Shown here: positions 38,601-47,690 of the stretch, piece after piece
Layout: every line of letters begins with the position of its first letter
Numbering within the stretch: position 1 is the stretch's first letter
From: Isotricha intestinalis
Lineage: Eukaryota; Ciliophora; Litostomatea; Vestibuliferida; Isotrichidae
Reading direction: 5' to 3'
DNA: 60,014 nt
NCBI GenBank assembly: GCA_023807065.1
Contig: JAJJLU010003524.1
Location: 1-60,014 of the forward strand
Notes under the pieces: generated by a model
What the model was told of the DNA's origin: nothing
What the model saw: only the letters and a program-made list of their open reading frames with translations
Database searches by the model: none
Program-made: the position numbers and the translations under genes

Positions 38601-39563
38601 ATAATATTGAGAACTTTTAATTAACTCTTCAAATTTTCTATAAATTTGTTTTAAATCAATATGAGAATAACCATTATTTAATTCTTCACATTCACAAATT
38701 TGTAACATTTCTTTTTCTTTTTCTAAAGGAATTCCCAAACCAAAATGTCCACATAATCTATAACAAAATTCACAAACACAAATATTATCATTAATAACAT
38801 ATAAATTACTTAAACCTGTTTTATCACACCAATCAATATAAGGACATTCAATTGAAGAATTAATATCTGTTTTTTTATCTTTTAAGGGAAATTTATGTAA
38901 TCTTTCACCACATCCACATTTTATATTATCTTCTTCATCCATTAATTTTGTTTGATGTTTATATTTTTTATGACATTCTTTTAAACAAATAGAACATATT
39001 GGATGTATTAAATTAATATCACATGTACTACAAAAACCATATTTTATTTTTTCTGATGATGGTTTTATTCCATATTTTAATATTGAACAATTTTGGATTT
39101 TGATAAAATTTTTAAATATGAAATCCTCTTCTTTTATATTTAAAAATAAATTTGTTTTTGAATTTATTTGATAATTATTATTATTACTTATATTATGATT
39201 AATTTTGTTATTATTACTATTAATACTATTACTTATATTATTGTTATTTTGAGAATGATTATTACTATTTTTTTCTAAATCATCAATCATTGATAAAGAT
39301 TCATTTATTGAATTAATTGTTTTTGAATTTTTTTTACTTGTGGCATTACTTTTATTAAGAATATTATTTTCTTCATTTTGAGATTCATTATTATTATTAT
39401 TATCAATTAAATCCAAATCATTTTTAATTGACCTTATTTCATCACTTTCAGTTTTATTATTTTCAGATTCATAATTATTTGACTCTTCATTTGATAATTC
39501 TTCACCCATTAAAGACTCTTTTATTTTATTATCATCAAAGGAATTTTCCTCTGAATTTGCCAT
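32601..39563 (-). CDS. IP3R/RyR-type Ca2+-release channel with UBR-like zinc finger
   Basis: 2320 residues. Residues 1-150 are Asn/Ser/Glu-rich. About 175-260 is a Cys/His cluster (FCSTCDINLIHPICSICLKE, CHKKYKHQTKLM, IKCGCGERLHKF) that fits a UBR-type zinc finger. A long helical region follows, of the RIH/armadillo kind seen in IP3 receptors. The last 450 residues form the channel: membrane helices near 1930-2090, pore segment FLTNIDAGIRARGGAADQM (compare GLRSGGGVGD in IP3R), last helix RIIYDVTYFLICIIVMIDLI FGIILGTF, and the C-terminal zinc finger HCFICHD...HRESRHNLWNYVNYML, which is diagnostic of IP3R/RyR. I see no MIR or beta-trefoil IP3-binding domain, so the activator is unknown. It probably releases Ca2+ from internal stores. 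Confidence 0.85.
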   Translation of the reverse strand: MANSEENSFDDNKIKESLMGEELSNEESNNYESENNKTESDEIRSIKNDLDLIDNNNNNESQNEENNILNKSNATSKKNSKTINSINESLSMIDDLEKNSNNHSQNNNNISNSINSNNNKINHNISNNNNYQINSKTNLFLNIKEEDFIFKNFIKIQNCSILKYGIKPSSEKIKYGFCSTCDINLIHPICSICLKECHKKYKHQTKLMDEEDNIKCGCGERLHKFPLKDKKTDINSSIECPYIDWCDKTGLSNLYVINDNICVCEFCYRLCGHFGLGIPLEKEKEMLQICECEELNNGYSHIDLKQIYRKFEELIKSSQYYIMGIIEPLKFFNILFLGKHSYKSLFFNFEEVVNEFNHLNEYSGYEIKENFLVTNFFLSLRNFNLICGRIKGIPLRYYCNEAINKITFKTIYNIFKYIKYKDNPIMWKFYENILFFFRKVSLGNSTNKMSKFKLYDIENFSPIQRKCIIKDNKNIYPESTDHINFFIEVITFMLNSEIIYIDAYDTLIQICSILKRYSIFFLFNTAEMTKFCFSIEKGFEFFKREENIEKQIKLFLIVIKMIHYFIYTYNDKIFFRYIESEGKGDKGKTISSNSIPFLFVKNELGRLICRNVIRITYSILIIRTPNTNLDKNNSKRCKKIINHGMKILTFLVGPVDNYCISLNKFQNNCNNYLNIFKLTINNNPTYKTIVEHCDFLENNYISYYSTQIDDNELFIEVSKSLENIIEKAKGTEIKHYLFKSQYYFIISKFFYIFQFDENNEEHKNFISNYLTFLRYFIENNSDNAFLIFSHFILRAIILRIPKIFALDILRIFEYAADIICKKDEIISNSKHIIKTLFQYIFLFKENFNNNEINNDNNTLLSNETFSDDLLHLFLMILSKLVFQTKHHYPKLIKRVCRDLLFSLIPILNLSTISSDNLCIILIFINKLFDPSDGRDRKTVLDSINSNIFLKDLKDINIDLDYRTEILRFFKKYKYTLFFRQSDLGNNSSMIFEENFKKKKIGRVKRRSFKLSGTSFGNDLNLIKLFINHEIQGYQSYEYINAFGQNEDNYIHIKNNPLVSNYKFPTRYLTFYYYLYKKEYCDDDDNLNELEEGIQLWEKELGIIKDIYEKNTNHSLKFFRYIIKGIIIPLSAIIKNLFCYAHNCGGNKMLRVYQVLMKLLYVKNYIIEFSNSLYFEKNIKFKGFDIENFLSEKSQNETYRDYFDLKDGNKFSPFDYTELFDIFDRNFLHYIRNPKTLDMIEKFSNYDVENSFFVNIKNELEILSVPCEINKKKKTGLLVKKKDILKKIDNFLPNKPNHQSQLTEQNLLENQNEELVNIEYDDSPNEYLIQIFKIYKESKNDIDKNSSFFLSLNEICAEFEVNFRRLFLCILINLSLKEEEYQNQCYLILYKLLKIETTETQNSIMENLGGKQSKELGFLKYLNNQFYSLIVKFFISDFNIEYEHCETHQILIFNIVKIFKWLCEFHSSFFQQIFLRQIEYDFLKNSKCKMNLTLRNKFLSKEENKEGVNKNNEVMTLISFLVNILHKIILITRKAKNEPHIEYYYDIQFCIVELLVELIQGNKEDILIIENDKTKKDEFINSNTLFSFHNFVHIVTDILFDDYLISHFGFKTKLLLMSLFISILEQKRNEEIQKIIMKFLTINRVLSSIIFTLKKYFYQMTKDDIKYSEYYSNYNEKQIEQNLFVFDYTVYEFFKNEYFDEEMPKKSDEFKLANNYYRYIKLLSIKNMSPDAEEMIKQVEKISEEESKRKFNLFNKTLKNTNEIAPINLINEKERIINTEFIEHYFCIKFFEIITKVIEVRLAQEKRNQKIIFTVPSEIKYLSDMTKEEFLLTVDRTNETSKKSDLVKNIILFKEEINYFKNTRVNQLQKFIINLDYYYVQLIIYFIALFFLIFMISTLKGYTNTIPNETRRLRHLIQIKQEFQNAIDNSIYHWGHIYDKCIYFFCALNGILIISWIYVKLPLYYNLDKVKYCDENKISLDQLTIWNKIFIIIVNSMINRNYINSLLIMFILSFIGSVMNRGELIYAFFLLAIISLNSTLKGIAVSIELQKSEIGATFLLMIVLVYFYTNIGFFFFNSNFQKEIEEGYDDNFCSSLIFCFLTNIDAGIRARGGAADQMVRISYMRNNINYATRIIYDVTYFLICIIVMIDLIFGIILGTFSQMREQERKKEIDRVNHCFICHDTRANVEKKDEDFTKHRESRHNLWNYVNYMLYLEFTPFYSLNAINNYARVNLDEKNIGFLPSCQDNFEDHVEENDLKEGERDYVEEEEESEDSNEFAEKDEEYEDDEDEEVKKDDLENLLIEDKKEEKKEEVKIDNEKK

Positions 39564-39648
39564 TAATTTTTTTATTTTATAAATTTTTTTTTCAAAAGAA
39601 ATAAACTGCTAAAATTTAGAAATTATAATTTACAATAATTTTAAATTA

Positions 39649-40998
39649 TTATTTATTTTTTTTTTCTGGATCATCTAATTGAAAATAACATAGCATATCT
39701 TTATCAGCAAAAACTACTTCAAGTTCATCTTCAGAATATTTATTTTTATAAACAATATTACCTCCTTTTTTTCTTGATTTTAAATTTTTTTCTTCAATTA
39801 AACCTAAATCACAAAAATTTTTTAATACTTCCCTAAACTCTTCTAAATTAATTTTTAAAGTATTTGTCATATTTTTTAACTTACCATAATTAATATATAT
39901 TTTCTTTTCTTCCAAATCACTATTATTCTCTTTTAAAGTATAATAAATAGCAATAACAATAATTTTTTGTTCATTAGTCATAGAAGAAATAATTTCATTT
40001 AAATTAATATTTTTCTTTTTAATTAATAATAACATATCTTTTAATTCTATTTTTTTTTTTCCTTTTTCAAATTCTTCTTTATTATCTAAAATCACTCTTT
40101 TAATAGTTCCAATAATTGGTCTTATATCACCACTTTTATTTAATTTACTTGAAAGAAATTTAACACTATCTTTAGAAAAAGAATTTGATAAATTTATTTC
40201 TTCTAATTTTTTAGTCATTATTATTAATAAATCATTTGAAGTATAAGGTTTAAATACTATTTTTTCAATTTGAATATTTCTATTTTTTAATTTAGGAAAA
40301 ATTTCATTATCAAAATCTGAGTTATTTGATATTAAAATTAATTTTATTTCTGTTTTTGAAAGATGAGGTAAACTCATTAATTCAAAAAAAGAATATTCAT
40401 CATTTTTTTTATAAAGAAAATCTATCTCATCTAATAAAATAGTAAAAGTAAATTGTTTTAAATAAGATAAAACTTTATTAAATAAATGTTTATTAGGAAT
40501 TTTACTTAAAATTCCTACTAATTGAGAATATTCTTTTCCAGATAATTTTTCCATGAAGAAATCATAGTTTGAAGTTTCATTTAATAATTTAAATAAATTT
40601 TCATAAAAATCATTTACATTTCTTAATGAAATACAATTTAAATAAAATTTTAAAAAATATTTATCTTCTGTTAAATTGTTTTTAAATATTTCTAAAACTA
40701 AAGAAGTTTTTCCTGTTCCAGGTTGACCTGAAATAAAAAGAGTTTTTAAATTTTCATTATTTGATTTTATAAAAGAAATTATTTTTTCTTTTTCTTTATC
40801 TCTACAATATATTGTACTATTGGATAATTTTTCAGTTATGTCATTTATTTCAATTTCCATATTTTTTTCTTCTTTTTCTTTTATTTTATTTTCTATATTA
40901 TGTTCTGTACTCTGATTTTTATTTTTTGTCGTTATATTTTTTGATGTTTTCTCTTTTTTATTTCCTTTTAAAGGGTCTTTTCTTGGATTTTTCCTCAT
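39649..40998 (-). CDS. ORC1/CDC6-like AAA+ ATPase
   Basis: 449 residues from the ATG at 40998 (MRKNPRKDPLKGNKKEKTSK); the frame is open further upstream but has no ATG there. A basic N-terminus of about 50 residues is followed by the AAA+ core: STIYCRDKEKEKIISFI, Walker A FISGQPGTGKTSLV, Walker B FTILLDEIDFLY, sensor 1 LILISNNSDF, sensor 2 region KSGDIRPIIGTIKRV. The C-terminal winged helix (about 325-435) contains KIYINYGKLKNMTNTLKINL and FCDLGLIEEK. This is the layout of ORC1/CDC6, which load the MCM helicase at replication origins. No BAH domain, so it could be CDC6 or a short ORC1. It lies 85 bp upstream of the IP3R-like gene on the same strand. Confidence 0.83.
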   Translation of the reverse strand: MRKNPRKDPLKGNKKEKTSKNITTKNKNQSTEHNIENKIKEKEEKNMEIEINDITEKLSNSTIYCRDKEKEKIISFIKSNNENLKTLFISGQPGTGKTSLVLEIFKNNLTEDKYFLKFYLNCISLRNVNDFYENLFKLLNETSNYDFFMEKLSGKEYSQLVGILSKIPNKHLFNKVLSYLKQFTFTILLDEIDFLYKKNDEYSFFELMSLPHLSKTEIKLILISNNSDFDNEIFPKLKNRNIQIEKIVFKPYTSNDLLIIMTKKLEEINLSNSFSKDSVKFLSSKLNKSGDIRPIIGTIKRVILDNKEEFEKGKKKIELKDMLLLIKKKNINLNEIISSMTNEQKIIVIAIYYTLKENNSDLEEKKIYINYGKLKNMTNTLKINLEEFREVLKNFCDLGLIEEKNLKSRKKGGNIVYKNKYSEDELEVVFADKDMLCYFQLDDPEKKNK

Positions 40999-41279
40999 AT
41001 AATAAAAATATATTTTATTTAAATTAACCCTAAATAAATTAAAAAAAAATAAAAAATTGAAAAAAAAAATGTTTTGTTTGTTTACTAAAATCAAAAAAAT
41101 ATTAACTTAAATTAAATTTTCTATTCTTGCACATGGGAGATAATTGGATTTAAATAGTTTCTACAAATTATATAATATTACTTATTCCTTTGATAAAATT
41201 GTATTTTATAAAAATAAACAAAATCCACTTTATTCAATTTATACTTATAATATTTTACATGTAAAAAAGTATTTTTATT

Positions 41280-41529
41280 ACAATTAATAAGTATATTTGA
41301 AGGGATTAAAATTAACAGAAGTAGGTTATAAATTTTTAATTAAAATATTATCTTTTCAAAAATATATAAGGAAGATTTTTTCTTTATTTTCATTGGAATA
41401 TTATCTTTAGATTATTTAAATAAAAACATTTGTTTTGGAATGATATATTTTTTAGTTGGGTCATTTTTTATAATTTATGGTCTTTCTTCTAACAATGATG
41501 CTTCTATTTCAAAAAAATTAATAATCTAA
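41280..41529 (+). pseudogene. Relic of a four-helix membrane protein (COPI-associated/TVP15-like?)
   Basis: Frame 41371-41529 reads FFFIFIGILSLDYLNKNICF and GMIYFLVGSFFIIYGLSSNN, two hydrophobic segments that resemble the end of COPI-associated/Tvp15-type Golgi membrane proteins (GRGxFYIFVGxL...). Just upstream another frame reads GLKLTEVGYKFLIKILSFQK YIRKIF, which would be the preceding part, shifted by an indel in a T run near 41375. There is no intact start. Family assignment is tentative. Confidence 0.35.
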
Positions 41530-41604
41530 TCTCTAAATAAAAAACATATTTTTAATTTAAAAACATTTTAAATTTTTTATTAAATTCAAAAAAAAATATT
41601 TATA

Positions 41605-42384
41605 TTAAATACATTCTAATAATCCTAATTTATCACTAAATCTTCTTTTAATAGAATTTTTTTGATAATTTAAATTTTGTTTAAATATTCTTACCATTAA
41701 AGAATTATCTTTCATTATAGAAGGTGTACAAAAAAAAGGAGAAAAAGCGCCAATTTGACTTCTTTTAGAGAAATGAGGATGTATTTTTTTTAAAGGAAAA
41801 TTATTTTTATTATATAAAAAAGTTTTTTTATTTAGAATATCTAAAATTTGTTTTTCTTCATTATTTCTGTCTGAATCATAATCATTGATTTTAATATCAT
41901 TTAATTCATTATTATTAATATTTAATTCAGATAAATGTTTTTTAACTATTGAATTTTCTATTCTTCTTTTTATTTTATTATTTATTGAATTTAAAGATTC
42001 TAATCTACTTCCAGTAAATCTTTTTTTAATATTTTCAATTGATATTTTCTTTTTCTTAGGTTTTATTTCTGTATGATGTGTGCTTTTTAAAAAAAAAAAA
42101 ATTGGAATGTCTTTTTCTTCTATTTTCTTTTTTATAATTATTGTTTTATTCATAAAATTTTCTATTTTTTTATTGATTGAATTATTATTTTTTATTGTTA
42201 GAAAATTGTCTCTTTCTGTATTATTATGTATACTTCTTGGACTTAATGAATTTAAAGTTACATTACTATTTGTTCTAAAATTTGTTGAATATAATGAAGG
42301 GCATTTATATCTTGTTTCTTTTATTTTTTTAGAGAAGTTAGTTATTCTTTTTACAATTATTTTCTCACTTTTTTGATGTTTCAT
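41605..42384 (-). CDS. Hypothetical basic protein, 259 aa
   Basis: Unrecognised. ATG at 42384, TAA stop. Strongly basic, Asn/Ser/Lys-rich, no membrane span. Short stretches such as RKCPSLYSTNFRTNSN-like N-terminal Ser/Thr-rich sequence and the C-terminal KIHPHFSKRSQIGAFSPFFC and LNYQKNSIKRRFSDKLGLLE look more ordered. Possibly a cytoskeleton-associated protein, but that is a guess from composition alone. Confidence 0.7.
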   Translation of the reverse strand: MKHQKSEKIIVKRITNFSKKIKETRYKCPSLYSTNFRTNSNVTLNSLSPRSIHNNTERDNFLTIKNNNSINKKIENFMNKTIIIKKKIEEKDIPIFFFLKSTHHTEIKPKKKKISIENIKKRFTGSRLESLNSINNKIKRRIENSIVKKHLSELNINNNELNDIKINDYDSDRNNEEKQILDILNKKTFLYNKNNFPLKKIHPHFSKRSQIGAFSPFFCTPSIMKDNSLMVRIFKQNLNYQKNSIKRRFSDKLGLLECI

Positions 42385-43161
42385 TTTTAATTATTTTTAT
42401 TCATTTTTTATTTATTTATTATTTATAAATTTTTAATTCAAATTCGATTATTTCTTTCACAACAAAAATATTTCTATTAGAAGATGTCAATGAGAAGTAA
42501 TTGAAATGAACTGTTAATTTTTTTAAAAATAAAATTATTTTTATTATCTGAATTTTCAGGAAATCCAACTATTATACAAAAGAAAAATATCATTTTCTTA
42601 TTTAAAATGTTTTCATTTAAAAAATGATATTTTTTCCTAGATTGTTTATTTTGAAAAATGATTTTAACATAATAATTCCATTTTATTTTATTCTACACTT
42701 ATTTTCAAATTTTTTAATTTGATTTTCTTCATTATAATTTAAAAATTAAAATATTTTCTTGTTTTTTTCAATTATATTTTTATTACTTAATCTCTTTTAT
42801 TTTTTTTACTATATTTAATATTTATCTCAATATTATTTTAATTTTTAATAAGTGTATTCTCTTTTCTTTTCAGAACTGTTCACTTATTAATTATTGCTTT
42901 ATTCTAGTTTACCTTTAATTTGACTGTTTTTTTTTTATTCATTTAAAAGTTTAAATTTATTAAATAATAAAAATAAATTAAAATAATTGAAAATTGAATA
43001 AATTTATATATTTTGAATAATAAAAACTAAAAATCATATAAAAATAAAAGTTCTAACAAAAGGACATTAATTTGTTTTTTTAATTCATATACAAAAATAA
43101 ATCTTTTTAAACATAAAAAACAAAATAATATCCTTAATAAAAAGTAAAGGAAACCAAAACA
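42385..43161. other. 780-bp gap, nothing recognised
   Basis: Between the P5B ATPase stop and the start of the basic protein gene. T-rich on the plus strand with many homopolymers. No RNA gene, repeat or long frame seen. Confidence 0.5.
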
Positions 43162-46100
43162 TTAATTCATATCAGCATCTATTTCGGTAGTTTTAAAATT
43201 AACATTATTATTATTATTATTGTTTTTATTATTTTCATTATCATTATCATTATTATTCTCCTTTTCAATTCCGTTTTTTTCTTCTTCATTCATTTTTTCT
43301 CTCCTATCATAATAAAAAATCCTATGATAATGACTAAGATTATATTCATAATCAATATCTTCTTCACTTTTCTTAACTTCATTCCTATATCGCCTAATTT
43401 CAACTCCTTCCCAACAATTTCTAATATATCCCATAATAACCCATTCACAGAAAATACTAACAACAAAATTAATACAAATTACAATAAATAAATAATACTT
43501 GAAATTTTTTTTAGGAAAAGTAAATAAATCAAATAAATCTTTAGACCAACTATCACAATTAATAGTTATCCAAATACTATAAAAGAACACAGCAACTAAA
43601 TACACCATTAATAACCAATTAGTATAAATAGCTTTTCTGAATGGTTTGCTTACTGAAAAAGCAAGTGCAGTAGTTAAATATTGGAAATGTGAAATTAAGA
43701 AGAAAACACTATTATCTTCACAAGGAGAAACATCATCACCTTCAGTTTCACAAGTATTTTCATACCAACTATTAGTAGCTTTTAAAACTAATCTTCCTCC
43801 ATATTGAAAAGAGAAAGTGATAATAGTTTGTAATAAAATAGAGCAAATAACAGGAAAAGATACTAAACTAGCTTGTGGATAATGATAAGTTAATTTTTCA
43901 TAAGGAGCTGTTTTAGCAATGAAAAGAGCTAAAGGGAAAATAATAAAAAGATCAGAAGCTAAAAATTGAAAATCTGTTAAATAACTTTGGAAAATCATTA
44001 ATAAAGTAACAGCGATAAATTGGATAAGAGAATAGAGCATCATATACTTAAAAGTTTGAATAGAAGTAGTTAAAGAGCATTTACCTTCTCTTAATAATTT
44101 AACCAAACAACTAATATCAGGAACTTTAGAAGTGAAGTGTGCAGCAATGGATGCTTCTTCAGGACTCAGTGACACACCTACATCTGCAGCACGAAGAGCA
44201 GCACAGTCATTTGCACCATCACCACACATAAGAACAGTGAATGTCTCTTTTCGGAATGATTCTACTAAAAGTGCTTTATGTTCAGGTGCCATTCTAGCAA
44301 AGATTATTCCATTTTTTAATATTTGACGAAATGTATTGTGAATGTTTTTTAATGATGAATCTTTTGTTTTTAAATATTTATCATTTAATTTTGATAACTT
44401 CTCAAATGTTGGTCCTGTTAATGCAATTACATAATTATCACCTAAGGTTTTGGAAGGAGAAATTTCAGTGTCTATGTTTATTGAGGAAACTTCAGTTTGG
44501 AATGAAATTTCTTGGTTGTTCTTCTTTTTTGGATTCTCATTTCCATTTATTGAATGGTCTATTAAATCATTATCACTTACTGTTTTATAATTAATTTTTA
44601 CATCTTCAGCAGGATATTTTGATGAGAAACCACTTATATTATTTGATTTATTTATTTCATCATTGACAATATTTATATTATTACTATTTTTATTATTTTT
44701 CAAATTCAGAAATTCTTTTTGTGTTAAAGTATCTTTTTCATTTAAATCATCATAATTTTCTACTTTATTCCATATTAAATTATCTTTCCCTTCATTATCC
44801 TTTTCAATTTCACATGAATAAACTATTGAATTTCCATTAATTAATTTACATTCTTTAGATACTGAAATTGCAGTTAAAATATTATCTCCTGTTGCCATAA
44901 CCATTCTAATATCAGCATTATCTAATTCTTCAATTGTTTTCACAGTTGCATCTTTCAATTTATTTTGAACTATTAATAAACCTAAAAATATCATATTTGA
45001 TTCAACAAAATCTCTTGAAACTTGTTGTGATTGTTGAAAATCCATTTTTATGCTTTTTGTAGCCATTGCTAAAACACGATAACCTTTTGAAGTATATAAA
45101 GATAAAGTATCATTGAAATTTTTAGGAATTGTATCTTCTCTACATAAATCTTTTACTTTCTCTGGAGAACCTTTGCAAAAAGCTTTAAAATATTGTTCAT
45201 TTATATTTTTAGTAATTGTAGTCATTCTTTGTAATTTAGAAGAAAAATCAAATCTCCTTACAATACCAACTTCATAATGAGATTTCATTACTTCATCTTC
45301 ATTACCATTATTTTCACTTTTATGTAGCTTTGTTTTTAAATCTAATTCTTCTTTAGGTCTAACATAACATTGAATTAAAGGGTCATAAACATCATTATTT
45401 TCATTAACATTATTATTATTATCATTAGAATTTTTTGAATTTTCCTTTAATTGCCATCCAACACCTTCGAACATTTTCACATCAATAGGATCTCCAATTA
45501 ATTTTTCTTTAACAACAGTAATACAATGACAAGTAGCTAAACATTCAACATATAATTGCTTTAAATCTTTATTTTTATCGTGATAATTATTATTCAACAT
45601 TTTATTCTTATAATGATCATAAACATATAAAGAATATTCTTGTGAATTAGATTTAAATTCATCAAAAGCAAAACCAGTATTAGTTAATTTAACAGGAACA
45701 TAACCAGAAATATCTAAATGATCTTCAGTTAAAGTTCCAGTTTTATCAAAGCAAATAATATTAACTTTCCCTAAGACATTAACTCTTTCTCTAGCAATAC
45801 AAAAAATTTCAGCATCTTTTAATCTAGATAAAGAATAAGTAATTCCAACAGAAATACAAGCAGGTAAAGAAGGAGGAACAGTAGTTGTAATTAAATCTAA
45901 AAATTTCATAATTATATCTTTAGTACTTAAACCAGCATTATCAATAAGAAATTTTAAAGAAATAGCAAAACCAACTAAACATAAACAACCCATGAAAATA
46001 ATATATTTAGTAGAATCAGTTTTAAATTTCTCATCTCCTTCTTTAGGGAATAAAATAGCTCTAATTAAACTTCCTTTCACAGTTTTAAAACCTGTTTGAT

Positions 46101-47280
46101 AAACAACACCTAAAACTTTATTTTGTAAAGATCTTTTTTGAACAATTTTAGTTCCAGCAAATAAAATATATTTTTCAGAATCATTAATTTGAGTATCATA
46201 AACAACATCAACAGAAGGCATATGTACTTTAACAATAGGAGTACTTTCTCCAGTTAACATACTTTCATTAATAATAACAGTTCCATTTACTAATATTGTA
46301 TCTGCAGGCATTGCTAAACCATCTTCTGGAATTTCATATAAATCACCAGGGACTAAGTTTTGAGAATTTATTTTTGTTATTTCAATTTCATTATTTTCAT
46401 TTTTTCTATAAACATTTACTTCACATGAATATTTTGACATTTCATGTAATTGTTTTAAATTTTTATGAGTATCATATACAGATACTACTAATGATATTAT
46501 AGTTAAAACTACTATCACTGATGCATAATATTCATATTCATTACAATACCATAATATAACTGAATAAAGCTGGAATAAATAAAACGGATCTGTTAATTCA
46601 TCTAATAATATTTTAAATACTGAATGTACTTTAATATCTATATCACATAAACCAAATATTTCTCTTTGGAATGTAATTTCTGATTCTGTTAATCCTAAAG
46701 TGAATATTTTTTGGAAATTATCTTGTTGAGTTTGAATAAAGTATTTCAGTCCTTCAAATTCTTGTGTTTTAAAATTAAAAATATAATCATATAATCTAAA
46801 TTGGAAAAAAACCAACTTTAAATAAGAAGATAAATTCATGTTAAAATTCTTAATGATATTATTTTCATTTTTATAATCAATTTGAGGAAAATCAATTTTT
46901 TTTAATTCTTCAATAACTAATTTATTATCTTTACCATAAACTCCAATAAAAGTAGCTTCATTTAAAGGAACAATATCATAAATTAAATATAAATTTAATT
47001 GAGGAAACCAAGCTATAAATAAATTAATAATACAAACAGTAATAACATCTAATATAATTAAAAGAGTAAATTTGCAGCAATTTTTTTTCAAAGGAATTAT
47101 TTTATTTATTTTGGAAAATTCTTCAATGTTATCTGGATATGATTTTATTTCATAATCTCTTATTTCTTTTGGTAAATCAAATTTAGTTATTTCAGATAAT
47201 TGCTTGTCAGATTCAACATTCTCTTTACTATAATTATCGTTTGAAATGTCTATTATTTCAATGTTTTGATTTTCTTGCAT
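43162..47280 (-). CDS. P5B-type (ATP13A-like) P-type ATPase
   Basis: 1372 residues. After a cytosolic N-terminus and a first membrane part come the actuator motif MLTGESTPIVK, the P5B signature VPPSLPAC (about 470) in helix M4, the phosphorylation motif CFDKTGTLTEDHLDISG (Asp about 510), the nucleotide-binding domain, GDNILTAISV, the hinge MCGDGANDCAALRAADVGVS (about 1022) and six C-terminal helices. PP-x-LP in M4 and DKTGTLTEDxLD place it in subgroup P5B, whose members (ATP13A2/3, yeast Ypk9) export polyamines from endolysosomes. An Asn/Asp-rich insertion of about 130 residues (about 830-960) and an Asn/Glu-rich tail are lineage additions. Catalytic residues look complete. Confidence 0.92.
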   Translation of the reverse strand: MQENQNIEIIDISNDNYSKENVESDKQLSEITKFDLPKEIRDYEIKSYPDNIEEFSKINKIIPLKKNCCKFTLLIILDVITVCIINLFIAWFPQLNLYLIYDIVPLNEATFIGVYGKDNKLVIEELKKIDFPQIDYKNENNIIKNFNMNLSSYLKLVFFQFRLYDYIFNFKTQEFEGLKYFIQTQQDNFQKIFTLGLTESEITFQREIFGLCDIDIKVHSVFKILLDELTDPFYLFQLYSVILWYCNEYEYYASVIVVLTIISLVVSVYDTHKNLKQLHEMSKYSCEVNVYRKNENNEIEITKINSQNLVPGDLYEIPEDGLAMPADTILVNGTVIINESMLTGESTPIVKVHMPSVDVVYDTQINDSEKYILFAGTKIVQKRSLQNKVLGVVYQTGFKTVKGSLIRAILFPKEGDEKFKTDSTKYIIFMGCLCLVGFAISLKFLIDNAGLSTKDIIMKFLDLITTTVPPSLPACISVGITYSLSRLKDAEIFCIARERVNVLGKVNIICFDKTGTLTEDHLDISGYVPVKLTNTGFAFDEFKSNSQEYSLYVYDHYKNKMLNNNYHDKNKDLKQLYVECLATCHCITVVKEKLIGDPIDVKMFEGVGWQLKENSKNSNDNNNNVNENNDVYDPLIQCYVRPKEELDLKTKLHKSENNGNEDEVMKSHYEVGIVRRFDFSSKLQRMTTITKNINEQYFKAFCKGSPEKVKDLCREDTIPKNFNDTLSLYTSKGYRVLAMATKSIKMDFQQSQQVSRDFVESNMIFLGLLIVQNKLKDATVKTIEELDNADIRMVMATGDNILTAISVSKECKLINGNSIVYSCEIEKDNEGKDNLIWNKVENYDDLNEKDTLTQKEFLNLKNNKNSNNINIVNDEINKSNNISGFSSKYPAEDVKINYKTVSDNDLIDHSINGNENPKKKNNQEISFQTEVSSINIDTEISPSKTLGDNYVIALTGPTFEKLSKLNDKYLKTKDSSLKNIHNTFRQILKNGIIFARMAPEHKALLVESFRKETFTVLMCGDGANDCAALRAADVGVSLSPEEASIAAHFTSKVPDISCLVKLLREGKCSLTTSIQTFKYMMLYSLIQFIAVTLLMIFQSYLTDFQFLASDLFIIFPLALFIAKTAPYEKLTYHYPQASLVSFPVICSILLQTIITFSFQYGGRLVLKATNSWYENTCETEGDDVSPCEDNSVFFLISHFQYLTTALAFSVSKPFRKAIYTNWLLMVYLVAVFFYSIWITINCDSWSKDLFDLFTFPKKNFKYYLFIVICINFVVSIFCEWVIMGYIRNCWEGVEIRRYRNEVKKSEEDIDYEYNLSHYHRIFYYDRREKMNEEEKNGIEKENNNDNDNENNKNNNNNNNVNFKTTEIDADMN

Positions 47281-47690
47281 TTTTATATGATAATTTTTTT
47301 ATTATTTATACATTTATATATGATAAATTATTATATTTATTTTTGTTGTTTTGTGAAATATTAAGAAATAATTTAAGTAATTTTTTTTTTTTCTTAGAGT
47401 TTTTTAGTTTTTTGTTCAAAAATTTTGCGTTTTCTTTCATTAAAAGATCTTTTTTTTTAATGATTAATAATTAATTTATAAAGAAATATGCAAAAAAAAA
47501 TAATTTATAAATAACAAATACATTATTAAATTTCATTATAACAATTTTTTTTTTTATTTATATATTAATTAATTTACTTATTTATTTATTTTTAGATTAT
47601 TATTTTTAGAAATAATAAATTATTCATCTTTTTTTCTTTAAAATTTAATTTTAATGGTATCAATTAGATTTATTGAATAAAAGTTATAAA
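47281..47690. other. Intergenic, nothing recognised
   Basis: About 410 bp between the ATPase start and the left end of the piggyBac element. T-rich homopolymers; a plus-strand frame here is T-run translation (Phe/Leu-rich) and is not counted as a gene. Confidence 0.5.

Noticed and set aside
47241..47474. Plus-strand Phe/Leu-rich 77-codon frame
   Set aside because: Overlaps the ATPase start and is otherwise translation of T runs; no motif.
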